From Hirudinaria manillensis (lineage: Eukaryota; Annelida; Clitellata; Hirudinida; Hirudinidae): a stretch of 64,000 nucleotides of DNA. Numbering within the stretch: the stretch's first letter is position 1; every line of letters starts with the position of its first letter. The translations under genes and the position numbers were made by a program. Positions 11,665 to 23,550 of this stretch are shown in pieces. Below the pieces are notes generated by a model. That model was not told the origin of the DNA, did no database searches, and worked only from the letters and a program-made list of their open reading frames with translations. The stretch spans positions 5,623,201 through 5,687,200 of the forward strand of contig CM067535.1 of assembly GCA_034509925.1 (NCBI GenBank), read 5' to 3'.

Positions 11665-13311
11665 ACGTTTGATTATTAAATTATTAATTTATGATTTTTC
11701 TCTCTCCGAATCCCTGGTTTGTTTCTTCCGAGCGAGTTCAAAGCGCTCGGAATCCGATGTAAATCCGTTTCGTCGTCAGACCGTTCAAAGATGTGTTGCA
11801 GCTTCAAATCAAATTGTTTTTCTTTTCTGGTAACGTTTTTTTTTTAAATGATATTCACGACGACTTGGATCGTTCGTAGTCGGTTTTAAGAAAAGAAAGG
11901 AAAGAACGTTCCGACACCGTCATTAGAACTCGTCTGCGTGCAATTTTGAGGCCACGTTTTGTTAGGCTCATCACGAACCCGTGGTTTGGATGGCATAATT
12001 TTTTACGATCAGTTTTTCGCAGTTTCGTTTTATTTTCAGTCTCCATTTTTGAGCCCACACTGTTTTTTTCCATATTTGGCTACAGTTATTCATTTTCTTG
12101 ATATTGGATCTAAGGAATGTGGAATATGAATATGAATATGAATGTAAGTAGAACTAGTCCTAATTTCTTGATTTAATTGTTTATTCATTTTAAATATTCT
12201 CTTTTCTTAATATTAAAATTCATGACAATAATTGTTTATAAAATGCCAAAAGAATGTCCATTTGGATTTATTATTGACATTACTTTCCCCACATACGATC
12301 CAATGATGTCATGAAAGTTTCTTGTGGCCCTAAATGTTATACATTATTGATAACATTATTATACATAACCATATAAAAAAAAGTCTATTGTCCTTGACCT
12401 AAATTGCTGGAAGGGATTCAACACATCATTGAACAAAGACTTCGTATTTGGATGTGTTTGTGATTTTAAAGGTTTAAATTGGCTTTCTGGGGGAATTGAA
12501 CAAATTATCTTCACATTTATCTTCAGATATATTATTAGATTTATTAGGTGGGGTTCATTCATTAAAAAACTGGCCGATGGCAGTGGTCATGGAACATTTA
12601 TTGCTATTATTAATAAATTATTGCTAATTGTTAGTAGTTATTGAGTTTTTGAAATCATCTTGCAATGCCCTGGGAGAACTGAAAAGCCAGAAAATGATTA
12701 CATCTGATTGATTGTCACTGAAATGCCTTGACTATTCTGATCACCTAAGTGATAAGACGAAGTGCAAACCAGATAAGGTAGCAAACGTCGTGAACTCTTA
12801 CGGTCAAGGGTTAAGGGCACTTAACGAAATAAGGGTTTACCCAAATCCTAATTGCAATGAATTAAATATTCACAAAAGGTTTTATTGACCTAGTAGAAAA
12901 ATACTGTTCTAACAAGGATGGGAACAAGCGACAATGCATGGTTGGTCATCAATTTTTTGTATAATTGTGTTGTGTTCTAAAAAAGGCTAAGAATCTCTGG
13001 TCTGCATAGATGAGATTCCGACTTATCGTTACCTCGTTCGAGAGTGCTCTTAATTTCATCAAGTTGCAATTTAGACGTGTCTATTATGAAATAAAAAAAA
13101 ATATATTCGGCGCTAGATAATTTAAACAATCGAAATCTCAGAAACTCTTCTCTTATCTGAGTTCGAAAATGAAGGTATTTAAGTCGCAATATTTTAGAAG
13201 TTGTAACAGGGGAACAGGGTTGTTCTCAGAAGTAAAGTAAAGTTTTAATTAATCAGCTTTTTTTTAATAAATTAAAATGATTTCCGTTTAAATGAACAGA
13301 CTTTTGACATC

Positions 13312-15231
13312 ATGAAGATCCTCATACTGACATGTCTTTTGTCGATGTGTCTAGGTAGGGAATTTTAAGCATCTTTTCGATATAGACTTTTATTGAAAAA
13401 ACTATTTCTGAAGAAAATTGTAAATATTACTGTTGACATTTCAGCCGTTCCCCCAGTATGGCACCGTAAGTTCAATAAGTTAATTCCTGGCCTTAGTTTC
13501 ACAATCTAGAAATGTGCGGATATGACTATAAGCAGCTAGCCAGACAAAGTTTATAATATTTTCCAACAAAAATTACTTTATAATCAAAACATTCCAGCTG
13601 GAGGTAAATGTGGACTGAGCAAGTACAAGGATGCAGGTGAAATGGTTTTACCAGCACCTTCAATTGTTGGTGGAGTTGAAGCGAGACTTCATGAATTTCC
13701 GTGGCAGGTTGGTCTTTGGATATCAGAATAGTTCTAAATTTGTTAAAGATTTAAGATGGGATATAATTTAAACAAAAATTAAGCTTATTTTATGATGCAT
13801 CTTATGTATCTTATTAATTCATGTTTCATAACTGGCTTGATTTTGACGAAGATGCCGAGTCCATTAAACTAAATTGATTACGAAGATTTGACGTTTTTAA
13901 ATCAATGGAACATTCATCAAATTTATTATCGAAATGTCATATTTTTATTCTAACTAATTAACCTTGAATTATTATTCCAGGTAAATTTAAAGGTGAAAGC
14001 CAGCAAGAGACAATTTTGTGGAGGAAGTCTCATCAATGATCGATGGGTGTTGACGGCTGCTCACTGTCTCTTTGGCAAGTGAGTTGTCAAGAAAAATAAA
14101 GCAACCACTCTCTTTTTAAATTAAATATCTAACCTATTAAATTAAATTAAATTTATTTATTTATTAATAAATAAGTAATTCGTTAAAGACTAAATTAAGA
14201 GGTTAACAGCTTATCAGACGGTAGTGGTTCAATTACTGAATGAAATAAAACGATATGCACAGACTTCCTCAAGACCTGCTCGTAACAGCTGGCGAACACT
14301 CGTTGAAAGGACTTGCTCAGGAAGAACAGCCACTCGAAGTTGAAGCCCTTTTTGTCCACGAAAAGCACCAAAACGGAAAGATGAAGTTCGATGCTGGACT
14401 CATAAAGCTGAAGGATAAAGTGAAATTCGAAATGTTTCTGCTGTCTGCGCGCCTGACTCCAGTGATCTTTTCGTTCATAAAAAAGTGGCTGTTTCTGGAT
14501 GGGGAACATTGGCTCCGGGTTTGTATGATGTAATAGAAAATAAGGTATAATATATATACATAATGTAATATTAAATATAATATATCGCAGAATAATTAAA
14601 ATAATATATTTAATATAATATGTTATGAAGACATCGTTAACTTCAGCAGTTAGAAAATAATTATGAAGAGTGACATTTAACGCTGATTTTAATACTGATA
14701 TGCTTTTGTATTCAGAGGCACAAGTCGATAAAGTGCCAAATAATAATCTCACTCCCTGCATTACTTTTCCAACCAGGCGGGGCTCCATCGAACGAGCTGA
14801 GGTATGTCACACTGAACACGACTTCGAACAAAGAATGTCAGGCCAAATACCTTCCCAGGATAACGGAGGACATGATTTGTGCCTCTGACAACAAGGGTAG
14901 CACTCAGCGAGATAGTTGCCAGGTAGTGTTGCATAGAATTTTAGAATTTTTTAATTTGATTAATCTATTATTTCAATTCAAACTTAAATAACAAAGAAAT
15001 ATTTAATCAAGTTTTATTTTTGAACAATCTTTAATATCAACTTTTGAAATTTTTGATTTCTGTTCATTTTAGGGAGATTCTGGCGGTCCTTTGGTTCATA
15101 AAGTAAATGGCGTATTCTCATTGGTTGGTATCGTGTCCTGGGGTAAAGGGTGTGCAAGTGGTCATCCAGGGGTCTATGCAAGAGTTGGATTCTTTGAGGA
15201 GTGGATTTTAAAGAAGCTCAAAGAAAATTGA
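13312..15231 (+). pseudogene. Trypsin-like serine protease, copy A (frameshifted)
   Basis: Exons 13312-13354, 13445-13465, 13598-13707, 13981-14078, 14263-14518, 14777-14922 and 15073-15231 have matching phases apart from the lesion. The product starts with a signal peptide (MKILILTCLLSMCL), then a short pro-region, then the S1 peptidase domain from IVGG. The triad is present: TAAHC (exon 4), DAGLIKL (exon 5) and GDSGGP (exon 7). Asp six residues before the catalytic Ser (RDSCQGDSGGP) predicts trypsin-like cleavage after Arg/Lys. Within exon 5, around 14,429-14,434, one base is missing compared with copy B. The SGWG part is therefore read in a different frame and the Ser exon cannot be reached in frame. 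It is either a pseudogene or an assembly error. The residue before IVGG is Ser, not Arg/Lys. Family certain; status uncertain. Confidence 0.8.
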
Positions 15232-16579
15232 AATATTAAAATTTTATTTTAAAACAAAGACAATTATTCTTCAAGTTGGGTCACATATAAAAACTAATTA
15301 AAACGAGCATTATAATTTTGTGATATTAATAACTTCTAACATTTGACAATATCCACTTTTAGTCATGAATTTCTGTTTAGATAAAATAAAGTTAATGTTT
15401 GATTAAGAAATCAAAAATTTCATATATGCGTTGGTTTTTTTTGGGTGAATATCAGGCAAAACTATTTGTGTACTTACTTAATATTAATGAATTTGTTATG
15501 TATTAATAATTAACTAATTTATCACTTTCTAGCACAACAATGATTTATTTTTGGGAATTTCTAACTACTAACATAGTTTGATGTCTAACACTTATTTTAT
15601 CAGCTTAGTAACATCGCTGTCATCAGCATCAATAACAAACTTAACAAACAAATAATATTTGGATTAAAATAGAAATAAAGATGACGATGATGATGACGGT
15701 GTTGATGATAACATTATTATCGGCTTTGGCGGGGGCCCCTCAGTGGAAATTTTATTTTTGATTGAATGAGGGCAGAATTCTTACAGAGAGAGAAATGCCA
15801 GTTAGATATTATATTTAAGGATTAAATCTGTTCTATCGTTTCAATAACAAGACATAATGAAATTATTCTGGACCGTTTTTATTCTAGGATTGTCAGAGAT
15901 GCCATTGGGATCCATTTGAGCAATTAAAAACAAAATTAAATTCGTAGATACTTTGTTTCTTCATTTCATTGTTATTCATCGAAGAGTATCAACACACGTA
16001 ATGAACATGTGTGGGGTAATGTGTGGTGATTGGATGTGAGACTCTGGACATTGCTGGAGAACCCGGAACTGAACGACCCAACTCTGGTTTCATAATTTCT
16101 TGAAAGTCTTCCATTTTCATATGAGCTTCCCAATCTTCGAGGGACCGTGAAATTTCAACACATTAATGTCATTCTACATTTATAGACAAATCATCCAAAA
16201 AAATTCAGAGTTGTCTCTGAAAATGTCAATTCCTATTTATTGAGTTATCCTAAAATACGTATTCAAGAGAATGAGTAAAGATTACATTGTCGTATGATTA
16301 TCAGTATCTGGTGTGATAAGAAACTTTCAACTGAATCTCAAACAATAACTTAAAGTATTGAACTGCAGACCATTCAAATCTGTGCTTATGTTGTGATTAT
16401 CTTATCTCTTGTATGATTTAAAGATGGTTTATTTGATGCACTTGTGTTGGCCGTCGACTCTGGTTTTCCTGAATAGGTATAACCTGAATTTATTTAGATA
16501 TTCTCTAAGATTTTTTTCCTTGAAAATGCTTCAAAATATTAGCAATTGAATTGAAAAATTATTTTATTCAGAGAACGCC
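15232..16579. other. Spacer between the two protease copies
   Basis: AT-rich spacer containing only a short imperfect GAT-type repeat near 15,680-15,715. It should hold the 3' end of copy A and the promoter of copy B. No exon or clear motif was recognised. Confidence 0.5.
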
Positions 16580-19500
16580 ATGGGGACTTTCTTTGTGCTA
16601 TGCCTGTTACCACTTGCATTTGGTAAGTTTTGCAGAAGATTCTTAAAAAAAACACTAATCATCTGTTTGTGAGTTATGAGTTAGTAATGAGTTCTTCAAC
16701 TGTTCTTTCAGCTGTCCCTCCAATTTGGTACCGTTAGTAAATTTGGATATAAATAATACATAATTTATGACTTGATTTATTTTTAGAAGCAAAATGTTCT
16801 TAATTAATGTTTTAGCTGGAGGTAAATGTGGACTGAGCAAGTACAAGGATGCAGGTGAAATGGTTTTACCAGCACCTTCAATTGTTGGTGGAATAGAGGC
16901 GCGACCCCATGAATTTCCGTGGCAGGTTGTTTAGCAAGAGCTCTGTGTACAATTCTTAGAACTTGAACGGGAAGGTTGTTCTCCATCACCTTCGAAAATA
17001 TCCTTCCTTTGGATTAGCAGCTTCTTTTCATCTAAACGTCTTTTCGTGGTCACATGAACTTGTCGCAAACCTTTCAATTGATCTTAAGCTCTGGGGTTGA
17101 TAAGCATAATTTGAAGAGCCAATCCCTTCCAATTTAAGTGTTCTCTACCTCTTTCGTCACTTTTATTTATCACTTAATTACTGTTAACCTTATTTGGATT
17201 GCATGCCTTCCCAATACAACTGAAGCAAAGAAATTGTAGGAATTAGATAAGGGAGGAACTTGAGTAGATTTTATTTCAAAATTAATGCAATTTTTGTTAC
17301 AAACATTTCCAGGTAAAATTTCATCTTTCATTTTCTATTTGTCTTTATGTGATTATTATGTTTTTGCCAATTCTTAAAAATAAAACGTTTATATTAATCT
17401 TGCAAGGTGAGCTTAAAGTCTCGTTCAAATGATAAGCAATTCTGTGGCGGAAGTATCATCAACGACCGCTGGATACTGACGGCCGCTCACTGCATCTTTT
17501 CGAATTAAGTTTCAATATGCAATAAATGTCATTTAAACTGGGTTAATCATGGCGGAAACTATGTTATTAACAGAACTCCACCAAGCTTGTACGTGACAGT
17601 GGGTGAGCATTCATTGGCAAAGGTAACTGCTCAAGAGAAAATCATTGACGTTGAAGCACTTTTTTCCCACGAAAAATTTCCAAAACCGAACAATGCTTTT
17701 GATGCTGGTCTGATAAAGCTTAAGACAAAACTTAGCTTCAACGAAAACGTATCGACAGTCTGTGCACCGGAATCGACGGATCTTTACGTCCATAAAAAAG
17801 TGTCCACCTCTGGTTGGGGAAGACTTTCATCGGGTTAGTCACAAACAAAAACTGCCCTGAATTGTCATCAGTCTCTGAATTTTCTTTCATTTGTTTTTTT
17901 TTTGAGTAAATGTAATTAATTCAACCAAATCAAAAGCCCTTCGCTTTAATTTGGAATTCGTCGAATTAGGGGGAGCTAAAACCGACTTGCTGAGGTACGT
18001 TACTTTGAACACGACTTCAAACAAGGAATGCCTCTCGAAATATCCAGACAAGATCAGTGATGACATGATCTGTGCTTCGGACAACAGAAACAGCGATGAG
18101 AGAGATTCTTGTCAGGTATGTCCCAAAGTACAACACTTTTTTTAGCTAAATTTATATTAATTTCTTTTAAATTGTTGATTTACAGGGCTCAAAACACGAT
18201 CTGCTTAGTCTTTTTTATTGCAATTTTTGGTTGAGAAATTTTATATTTGAAGCTTAAAAGATTTAGACATTACGAATGTGAATATTTTTATTTTGCGAAA
18301 CATAACAACAGTCTAGGTTCGTGATATTAATTTTTATTGAAATTATTTTTATTTAACAACAATTCAATCAAATTACAGACATTTAAAACAACCACACAAA
18401 AATCATTTCACTTCCAGAAAATCCATTTCGCTTCACTTTTCATCGTTGGTGCGAGATTTCTTGTTCGGAGGTTCATAATCTTCGTCGCCTTCCGAATTAT
18501 GCACCTCTTCTTCATCGTCGTCATTGTCATCCAATTCAACATTTGCGTCCTTTAAGTCATTCACATCTGGCGAAAGAGAACCACTGATTTGTCCGTATTT
18601 CTTCCACGACAACCAGCAAGGTGGGCAGACCTTAATCTTTATCGACTTCCCCGGTGATGCGTGTTGCCAACTGCTGGTGGAATTTGAACAGTTTTCACAG
18701 TTAACCGTTCCATCGTGAATAGTCACGGGGTTAACCAACGAAAAAGTGGTCACGCTTAGCAGCTTTGGTTCCCATCCAACCATTTTGGATACTTTCCACT
18801 TAAAGTAGAAATCTACGAGCGAGGACACAGTTCTTTCTGGAAAATGCTTTTTCTGCATCAGATGGAAGTTCTTCTTGCAAAACCTGAGCGTTGTTTCAAA
18901 TTTCTTCGTATCTTCCTCCGACCAGAGCAAATCATCTCTGGCAGTCGATTCTTCGCCGTTTAACAACTTATACAATGAATCGAACATTGAATATTGGCAA
19001 GAGTTGAGAATGTCATGGGCTCGAGAAGTGGCTTCCATCCTGGCAAATTTACTATATTTCCTCACGACGTCCACAAAGCAATCTATTTCCCCGTCTAGCA
19101 AATGGTTGCTCGGATCCCACATGAGTTCGTCGGACTCGGTCGGAGTTTCTAAGGGTTGTGTAACATCATCGCTTAATTCAATTGGACTGAAATCTCCTAT
19201 TTTTCTCAGAGCACTCGTGGCTTGTCTCTTAGGATCGTAATAATGTGAGTAAAAGAAGTAGTCGTCTTTTTCCAAGTAGGATGTCAAATTTTCGAATCCT
19301 AGCAGAAGATCAACATGGCATTTTCCCACGATTTTCAGACTGCTACAAGAGCGCGTAACTTCAGCAATGAGCAGCTCTCTGTACTTCAGAGAATCGTTGA
19401 CGAGAACGTCTTCCGTCGTCTCACAGTTTTTAATTTCCACTCTTCTGTAAAGCCTTCTGATTGTGATGTTCAGTGCTTTTTTATCTTTTTCAATCCTTTC

Positions 19501-20069
19501 GATGCAAAATATTTGAAATGGTTTCTCGGGCGAAACCTCGCAATAGACGTGGTCTCCGGTGCTAAATTCCATTTTAGCCAATTGTTCCATAGTTTGAAAA
19601 TGAAGCTAATTATTTTTTTTGGTGTTTTTTTACTGTGCGAAAATTGAACTATCACTTGAAGAACTTCGCCAACATTGTTTAAGTCTTGTAGACTTCATTG
19701 TAAACAGTGAAAGATTCCAAATAGAATTTATAAACAATATAAAATAATAAAATTTTACAATTATTTTTAATTAATTAAGCCACATTTAATTAAGTGGAAT
19801 GGATGAAAATGCAATTAAATCTTAAAATTCGATTAATAAAACAAAGAAATTATAAATACATAAATATGATTTCTTAAATTTTTTATTAAATATTAAATTA
19901 AATATTTTAGGGGGACTCCGGAGGACCATTGGTTCATAAAGTAAATGGCGTATTCTCATTGGTTGGCATCGTGTCCTGGGGTAAAGGGTGTGCAAGTGGT
20001 CATCCAGGGGTCTATGCAAGAGTTGGATTCTTTGAGGAGTGGATTTTAAAGATGCTCAAAGAAAATTGA
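16580..20069 (+). CDS. Trypsin-like serine protease, copy B
   Basis: Exons 16580-16622, 16712-16732, 16816-16925, 17407-17504, 17574-17833, 17970-18115 and 19911-20069 match copy A in number, phase and nearly in length. A signal peptide ([14 protein letters not shown]) precedes the pro-region and the IVGG-type S1 domain. His (TAAHC), Asp (DAGLIKL), Ser (GDSGGP) and the S1-pocket Asp (RDSCQ) are kept, so an intact product would be a secreted trypsin-like enzyme. Exon 5 is in frame where copy A is broken. The donor of exon 4 appears lost: copy A has AA|GTGAGT, copy B has AATTAAGTTT, and moving to the next GT brings an in-frame TAA. Function therefore needs a non-canonical splice. Intron 6 is 1.8 kb because it holds the antisense MTA-like gene. 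Confidence 0.78.
18433..19590 (-). CDS. Intronless MTA-like gene (BAH-ELM2-SANT-GATA finger), probable retrogene
   Basis: One uninterrupted frame of 385 codons. Domains follow the order of metastasis-associated (MTA) proteins of the NuRD deacetylase complex. They are a BAH-like region (about 1-85, GDHVY, RRLYRR), an ELM2 part (about 85-150, [25 protein letters not shown]), a SANT domain (about 222-268, [20 protein letters not shown]) and a GATA-type finger (CENC 298-301, then CPPC and WLSWKKYG). The tail is acidic and ends in a basic NKKSR stretch, a possible nuclear signal. Vertebrate MTA proteins are near 700 aa, so the C-terminal half is absent. Animal MTA genes are normally multi-exonic. 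Lack of introns plus a nested antisense position suggests a retrocopy with a preserved frame. Met1 or Met7 could start translation. No poly(A) tract or target-site duplication was found. Confidence 0.85.
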   Translation of the reverse strand: MEQLAKMEFSTGDHVYCEVSPEKPFQIFCIERIEKDKKALNITIRRLYRRVEIKNCETTEDVLVNDSLKYRELLIAEVTRSCSSLKIVGKCHVDLLLGFENLTSYLEKDDYFFYSHYYDPKRQATSALRKIGDFSPIELSDDVTQPLETPTESDELMWDPSNHLLDGEIDCFVDVVRKYSKFARMEATSRAHDILNSCQYSMFDSLYKLLNGEESTARDDLLWSEEDTKKFETTLRFCKKNFHLMQKKHFPERTVSSLVDFYFKWKVSKMVGWEPKLLSVTTFSLVNPVTIHDGTVNCENCSNSTSSWQHASPGKSIKIKVCPPCWLSWKKYGQISGSLSPDVNDLKDANVELDDNDDDEEEVHNSEGDEDYEPPNKKSRTNDEK

Positions 20070-20819
20070 AATGTTGAAAACATTTGAATTTAAAAATGCG
20101 ATAATTTTTCAAATTGAAAACACGCCTGCATTCTGAACGAATTATCAAGAATCGATAATGTTTTTACGCCAGCAAATCGTATTAAACATAATGTCAAATC
20201 AATAAAATCTTATTAAACATAATGTCAGTTATGTCAGTAAAATTTATTCAGTTAAATTAAAAATCATGTTAAAATGAAAAATTTAGTTTCGGTTAAAAAA
20301 CAAACTTTACGTGTTCTCGATTAGATCGATTTTTACGATTGTGAGGAAACATAAAAAACGAATTTTCACGATGAGAGTTATGAAATACCGTAGAACTACA
20401 ATCAATGTCAAATCCAAAATGGATAGAGAAATGAATGAATGAGTGAATGAATGAATGTAAGGATAGATGAAAGAAGAAAGTCAGATGCATGGATGCAATG
20501 ATGAAAGGTGAATGGATAATAATGCTAATTGTACCATGGACTACAAGCAGATGATTCGCTTTGCATCTTCAGCGATAAGGCAGGACAGGACTATCACTGG
20601 AATCACCATCATTATTCTTATCATCACTTGCATCCTTATCGTTCATTAATTCCTCGTTCACGAAACTTCTCTCGACCAATGAGGATCCATCTTCATTCTT
20701 TCATCAGCCCATCCATCAATCTTTCCGTGCTCATTTCCGCAATAATACATCGTTCCATTTTGCAATTTAAATGCAGTTCATGATCGAACGATTGTAAAAT
20801 TCCAGTTTTTTTTTATTAA
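20070..20819. other. Intergenic region, protease B to Helitron
   Basis: Contains the presumed 3' end of protease B (AATAAA near 20,200) and a degenerate GAATGAAT-type repeat at 20,430-20,470. No gene was recognised. Confidence 0.5.
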
Positions 20820-20929
20820 CTAGCGGTGCCCGGCCACGCGTTGCTGTGGCTCAATTTCATTAATATTAAAAGAAAGAAATTTAGCACATGTTTGCTAAGA
20901 TGTTTATTTTACAATGTTTGAGGGTTAGT

Positions 20930-21625
20930 TGTTCCGTTCTCTGTACAAATATAGACATTATCAGGTTTGCCGTTTCTAGAAAACGCAACATGTAATTGCC
21001 CATGCGAGAAGCAATCCGTGCTTAGGTCTAAACCATGCAGTTCTAAAGATTGTCGATGAGTTTTTGTTTATTGTGATTGCAAAGGCCAATCGAACTGGGA
21101 ATTGTAATCTCTTAAATTGAAATGGCATATCATAAGAATGCTAGAAATGAGGATATCTTCACCTTTTATAGGTCCTGTCTAGATCATTTCTTCTAGTACT
21201 TACTGCTCATTAATGTTTTTACTGCAAGCCGCGTGCCGTTGCAAAGCTTTTTTGGTTGAAATTTCGCAAAACATGGCATGCCGACTTTCAATTGCAGTAT
21301 TGGCGGTGGAATCCCTGGCAGATCGAGTGAATTCAAAAATTCTGTTGGATATTTAACCGCTTCATCTGCTTCCACAACAATGTTGATGTTATTATAAGTG
21401 ACTGCCTCGCTTTTAATATTGGATTGATTAATATTGTTCGGTTCATCGACGTATTTGTTCTTGGCTCTTGATTAGCTCGTTCACTCAGCCAATCTTATAA
21501 TTGGTTTGAATATTTGGAAGTACTTTTTCAACCAATTCTTTTGACGTCACTAAATTACAGAATTTATGATGCAACGAAATGAGTCCTGAGGTCAGATCAA
21601 CCATTTCGAATTTGTTTTACGCAGA
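20930..21625 (-). pseudogene. Helitron Pif1-like helicase remnant
   Basis: The minus strand shows three consecutive helicase blocks in different frames: a block around 21,480-21,560 (ELVEKVLPNIQTNYKIG), YPTEFLNSLDLPGIPPP with KLCNGTRLAV (21,205-21,360), and the C-terminal DCFSHGQLHVAFSR motif VI (about 20,975-21,030). Pif1-type helicases of Helitrons unwind DNA for rolling-circle transposition. The Rep (HUH) part is absent, and frame changes make the remnant non-coding. Confidence 0.75.
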
Positions 21626-22081
21626 ACATTTATTTGCTTTCCTTGGTCTCTGATGGTTTCGCACATGGTATCTGTGTCATAATAGTCTTCAATTCTATAT
21701 ATTTAATAAGACCTTTCAACTGGCCTTTTGAATTCCCTTCAACAAATTTGTTGAGACCATCCCCGTTCGCCTTTAAACAACTTTCGCACAGGTGGAACCC
21801 AAGAAGTTCGGCCGCAATTCTAATTTCGCAATTGGCCTTGGCATAATTTGGATTCAAACAAAAACGACTAATTTTACAATTTCACAATGCTTAGTTTGAT
21901 CAGTTTTATTGATAGTTTCTAAAAGAAACAAACCAAAGATGAATTTAATATCGTTTAATGATATTTATATGAAACCTATATAAAAACACTCATCTAATCG
22001 TGTACCATGTTGTGCCAAAATTTCAAAGCAATTGGTTAAGAACTTTCAGAGAACGTTCATTTGAAACAAACACAAACTTAC

Positions 22082-22568
22082 ATATCGTGTAAAAATACGC
22101 TTTTTTCGAAAATCCGGCCATCTTGCCAGGGACGAAAATAGGCGAACATTTAAATTTAACTTTCAGAGAACGTTCATTTGAAACAAACACAAACTTACAT
22201 TTTTATTTATATAGAAGATTATAAAGAAATGAAATAAAAATATTAAAAATTATTTCGGCCGATTAATTTAGGTTAATTTCGAGCTGCTTACACTTATACA
22301 AAATTATATGTAATCCATATATAACCGTTTCAAGAGGAAGCAAAAAGGAATTTTGAACTGCTTAGACCAATGTTATTCGATTGATACAGAATCAGATTAT
22401 TTTATTTTAAATTATATTAAATTATTGAATTTGATTATTTTAATTAATTTTAGTTTTAAAATTAAATTTTTATGTATAAAGAAATGAAATAAAAATTTAA
22501 ATGTTCGCCTATTTTCGTCCCTGGCAAGATGGCCAGATTTTCGAAAAAAGGGTATTTTTACACGATAT
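22082..22568. repeat. 76-bp inverted repeat inside the Helitron
   Basis: 22082-22157 and 22493-22568 are reverse complements with only about two visible mismatches. Nearby, 21,968-22,060 and 22,584-22,672 are direct copies of another Helitron end segment (AAAATTTCAAAGCAATTGGT in both). A 40-bp unit beginning CTTTCAGAGAACGTTC recurs near 22,045 and 22,161. Together these show nested or rearranged Helitron ends. Confidence 0.8.
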
Positions 22569-23459
22569 AGTTGTGGCATATATATGAAACCTATATACAA
22601 ACACTCCCCTGATCGAGTACTATGTTGTGTCAAAATTTCAAAGCAATTGGTCAAGTACTTTCAGAGAACATTAGCATGTTACAAACGCACATTGCATTTT
22701 TATTTATATAGATAAGAAATTACTGTCTCTCCTAAATTACAAGTTTGTATTTAATACAAATTCAAGCAATAGATTTCTATATATTCAAAGACAACATTAA
22801 TAATGATGTTAATAGTAATATTAACAATAACAGATTGTCCATCCTATAATTTTAGTCAATCTGAGTGTTAATCAATCTTGTATTTCATTCACTAAAACTT
22901 TAATGCAGTGTCCAGGTCTTGTTGCATAACGTACGATGACATTACGTAACATGGATAAAGTATTATCCTCACGGGAATAATTATTATTGCTCAATTACAA
23001 TTAATAGCTGTCAGTTCAATTGGAATCCATGCGTTCAATTGTGACGTTGACCATTTGACGTGACATCCTCCCAGCACGTTGTCTTCAACTCGTGTGGAGG
23101 TGCAAACCTTTGACGCCATCTGCTGTGGTTTGACATTGTTTTTGTTGTCTAAGACTTCGTTTTATGAATTATTATTATTATTACTATTATTATAGAAATA
23201 AATAATAATAATAATAATAATGATGATGGTGGTGATGATTAATAATAGTTTATTAATATTATTTAATAATTATTATTGTAATTATATTTTGCACAGTATA
23301 TCAGGTTATTAAATAAACAATTTCTTTCCCTTAGAAAAACCAATTTCTTTCCGATGAAAAATGAATTCACTTTCTGAAAGGTGACAACCGAATCAAATAC
23401 ATCCGTCAGACATTATTTATGTTTATAGGCACACATGCAGAGGTGTATATTTACATAAA

Positions 23460-23550
23460 CAGACACACAATCGTAAGTGCGCTCACACACGCACACGCGC
23501 ACACAGACACACAAACATAAGCACGTACGAGGGCACACACACACACACTC
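23460..23550. repeat. Imperfect (CA)n microsatellite
   Basis: Alternating purine-pyrimidine tract of CA/CG steps with several interruptions, ending in an uninterrupted run near 23,540. Sequences of this kind can adopt Z-DNA. Confidence 0.75.

Larger units (their letters stand above)
11084..13311. other. Intergenic region, SMCR8 to protease A
   Basis: Holds the presumed SMCR8 3' UTR, the CCAAT pair, the X-box and a short (GAATAT)n run near 12,123. A 72-codon minus-strand ORF at 11855-12073 is noted but not accepted as a gene. No other coding sequence was recognised. Confidence 0.5.
20820..22712 (-). mobile_element. Degenerate Helitron with identifiable ends
   Basis: Read on the minus strand, the element begins TCTATATAAATAAAAATG at 22712 and ends in GCCAC-loop-GTGGC, GGGCACCG, CTAG at 20820. 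TC at the 5' end, and a hairpin followed by CTRR at the 3' end, are Helitron hallmarks. The flanking host bases are A and T, as expected for insertion between A and T. The interior carries the end of a Pif1-type Helitron helicase, broken by frameshifts. The 5' terminal region is present more than once, with direct copies and one inverted copy, so a second Helitron end has probably inserted. It lies in the protease-to-27-kb intergenic region and is not autonomous. Confidence 0.82.

Noticed and set aside
11855..12073. Minus-strand 72-codon ORF with HGFV and RGLKIARRRVL, faintly like ribosomal protein bL34
   Set aside because: The typical N-terminal motif and C-terminal end of bL34 are absent; similarity is too weak to call.
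14195..14788. Minus-strand 197-codon ORF over the protease A region
   Set aside because: Antisense of conserved protease exons 5-6; the plus-strand reading explains the conservation.
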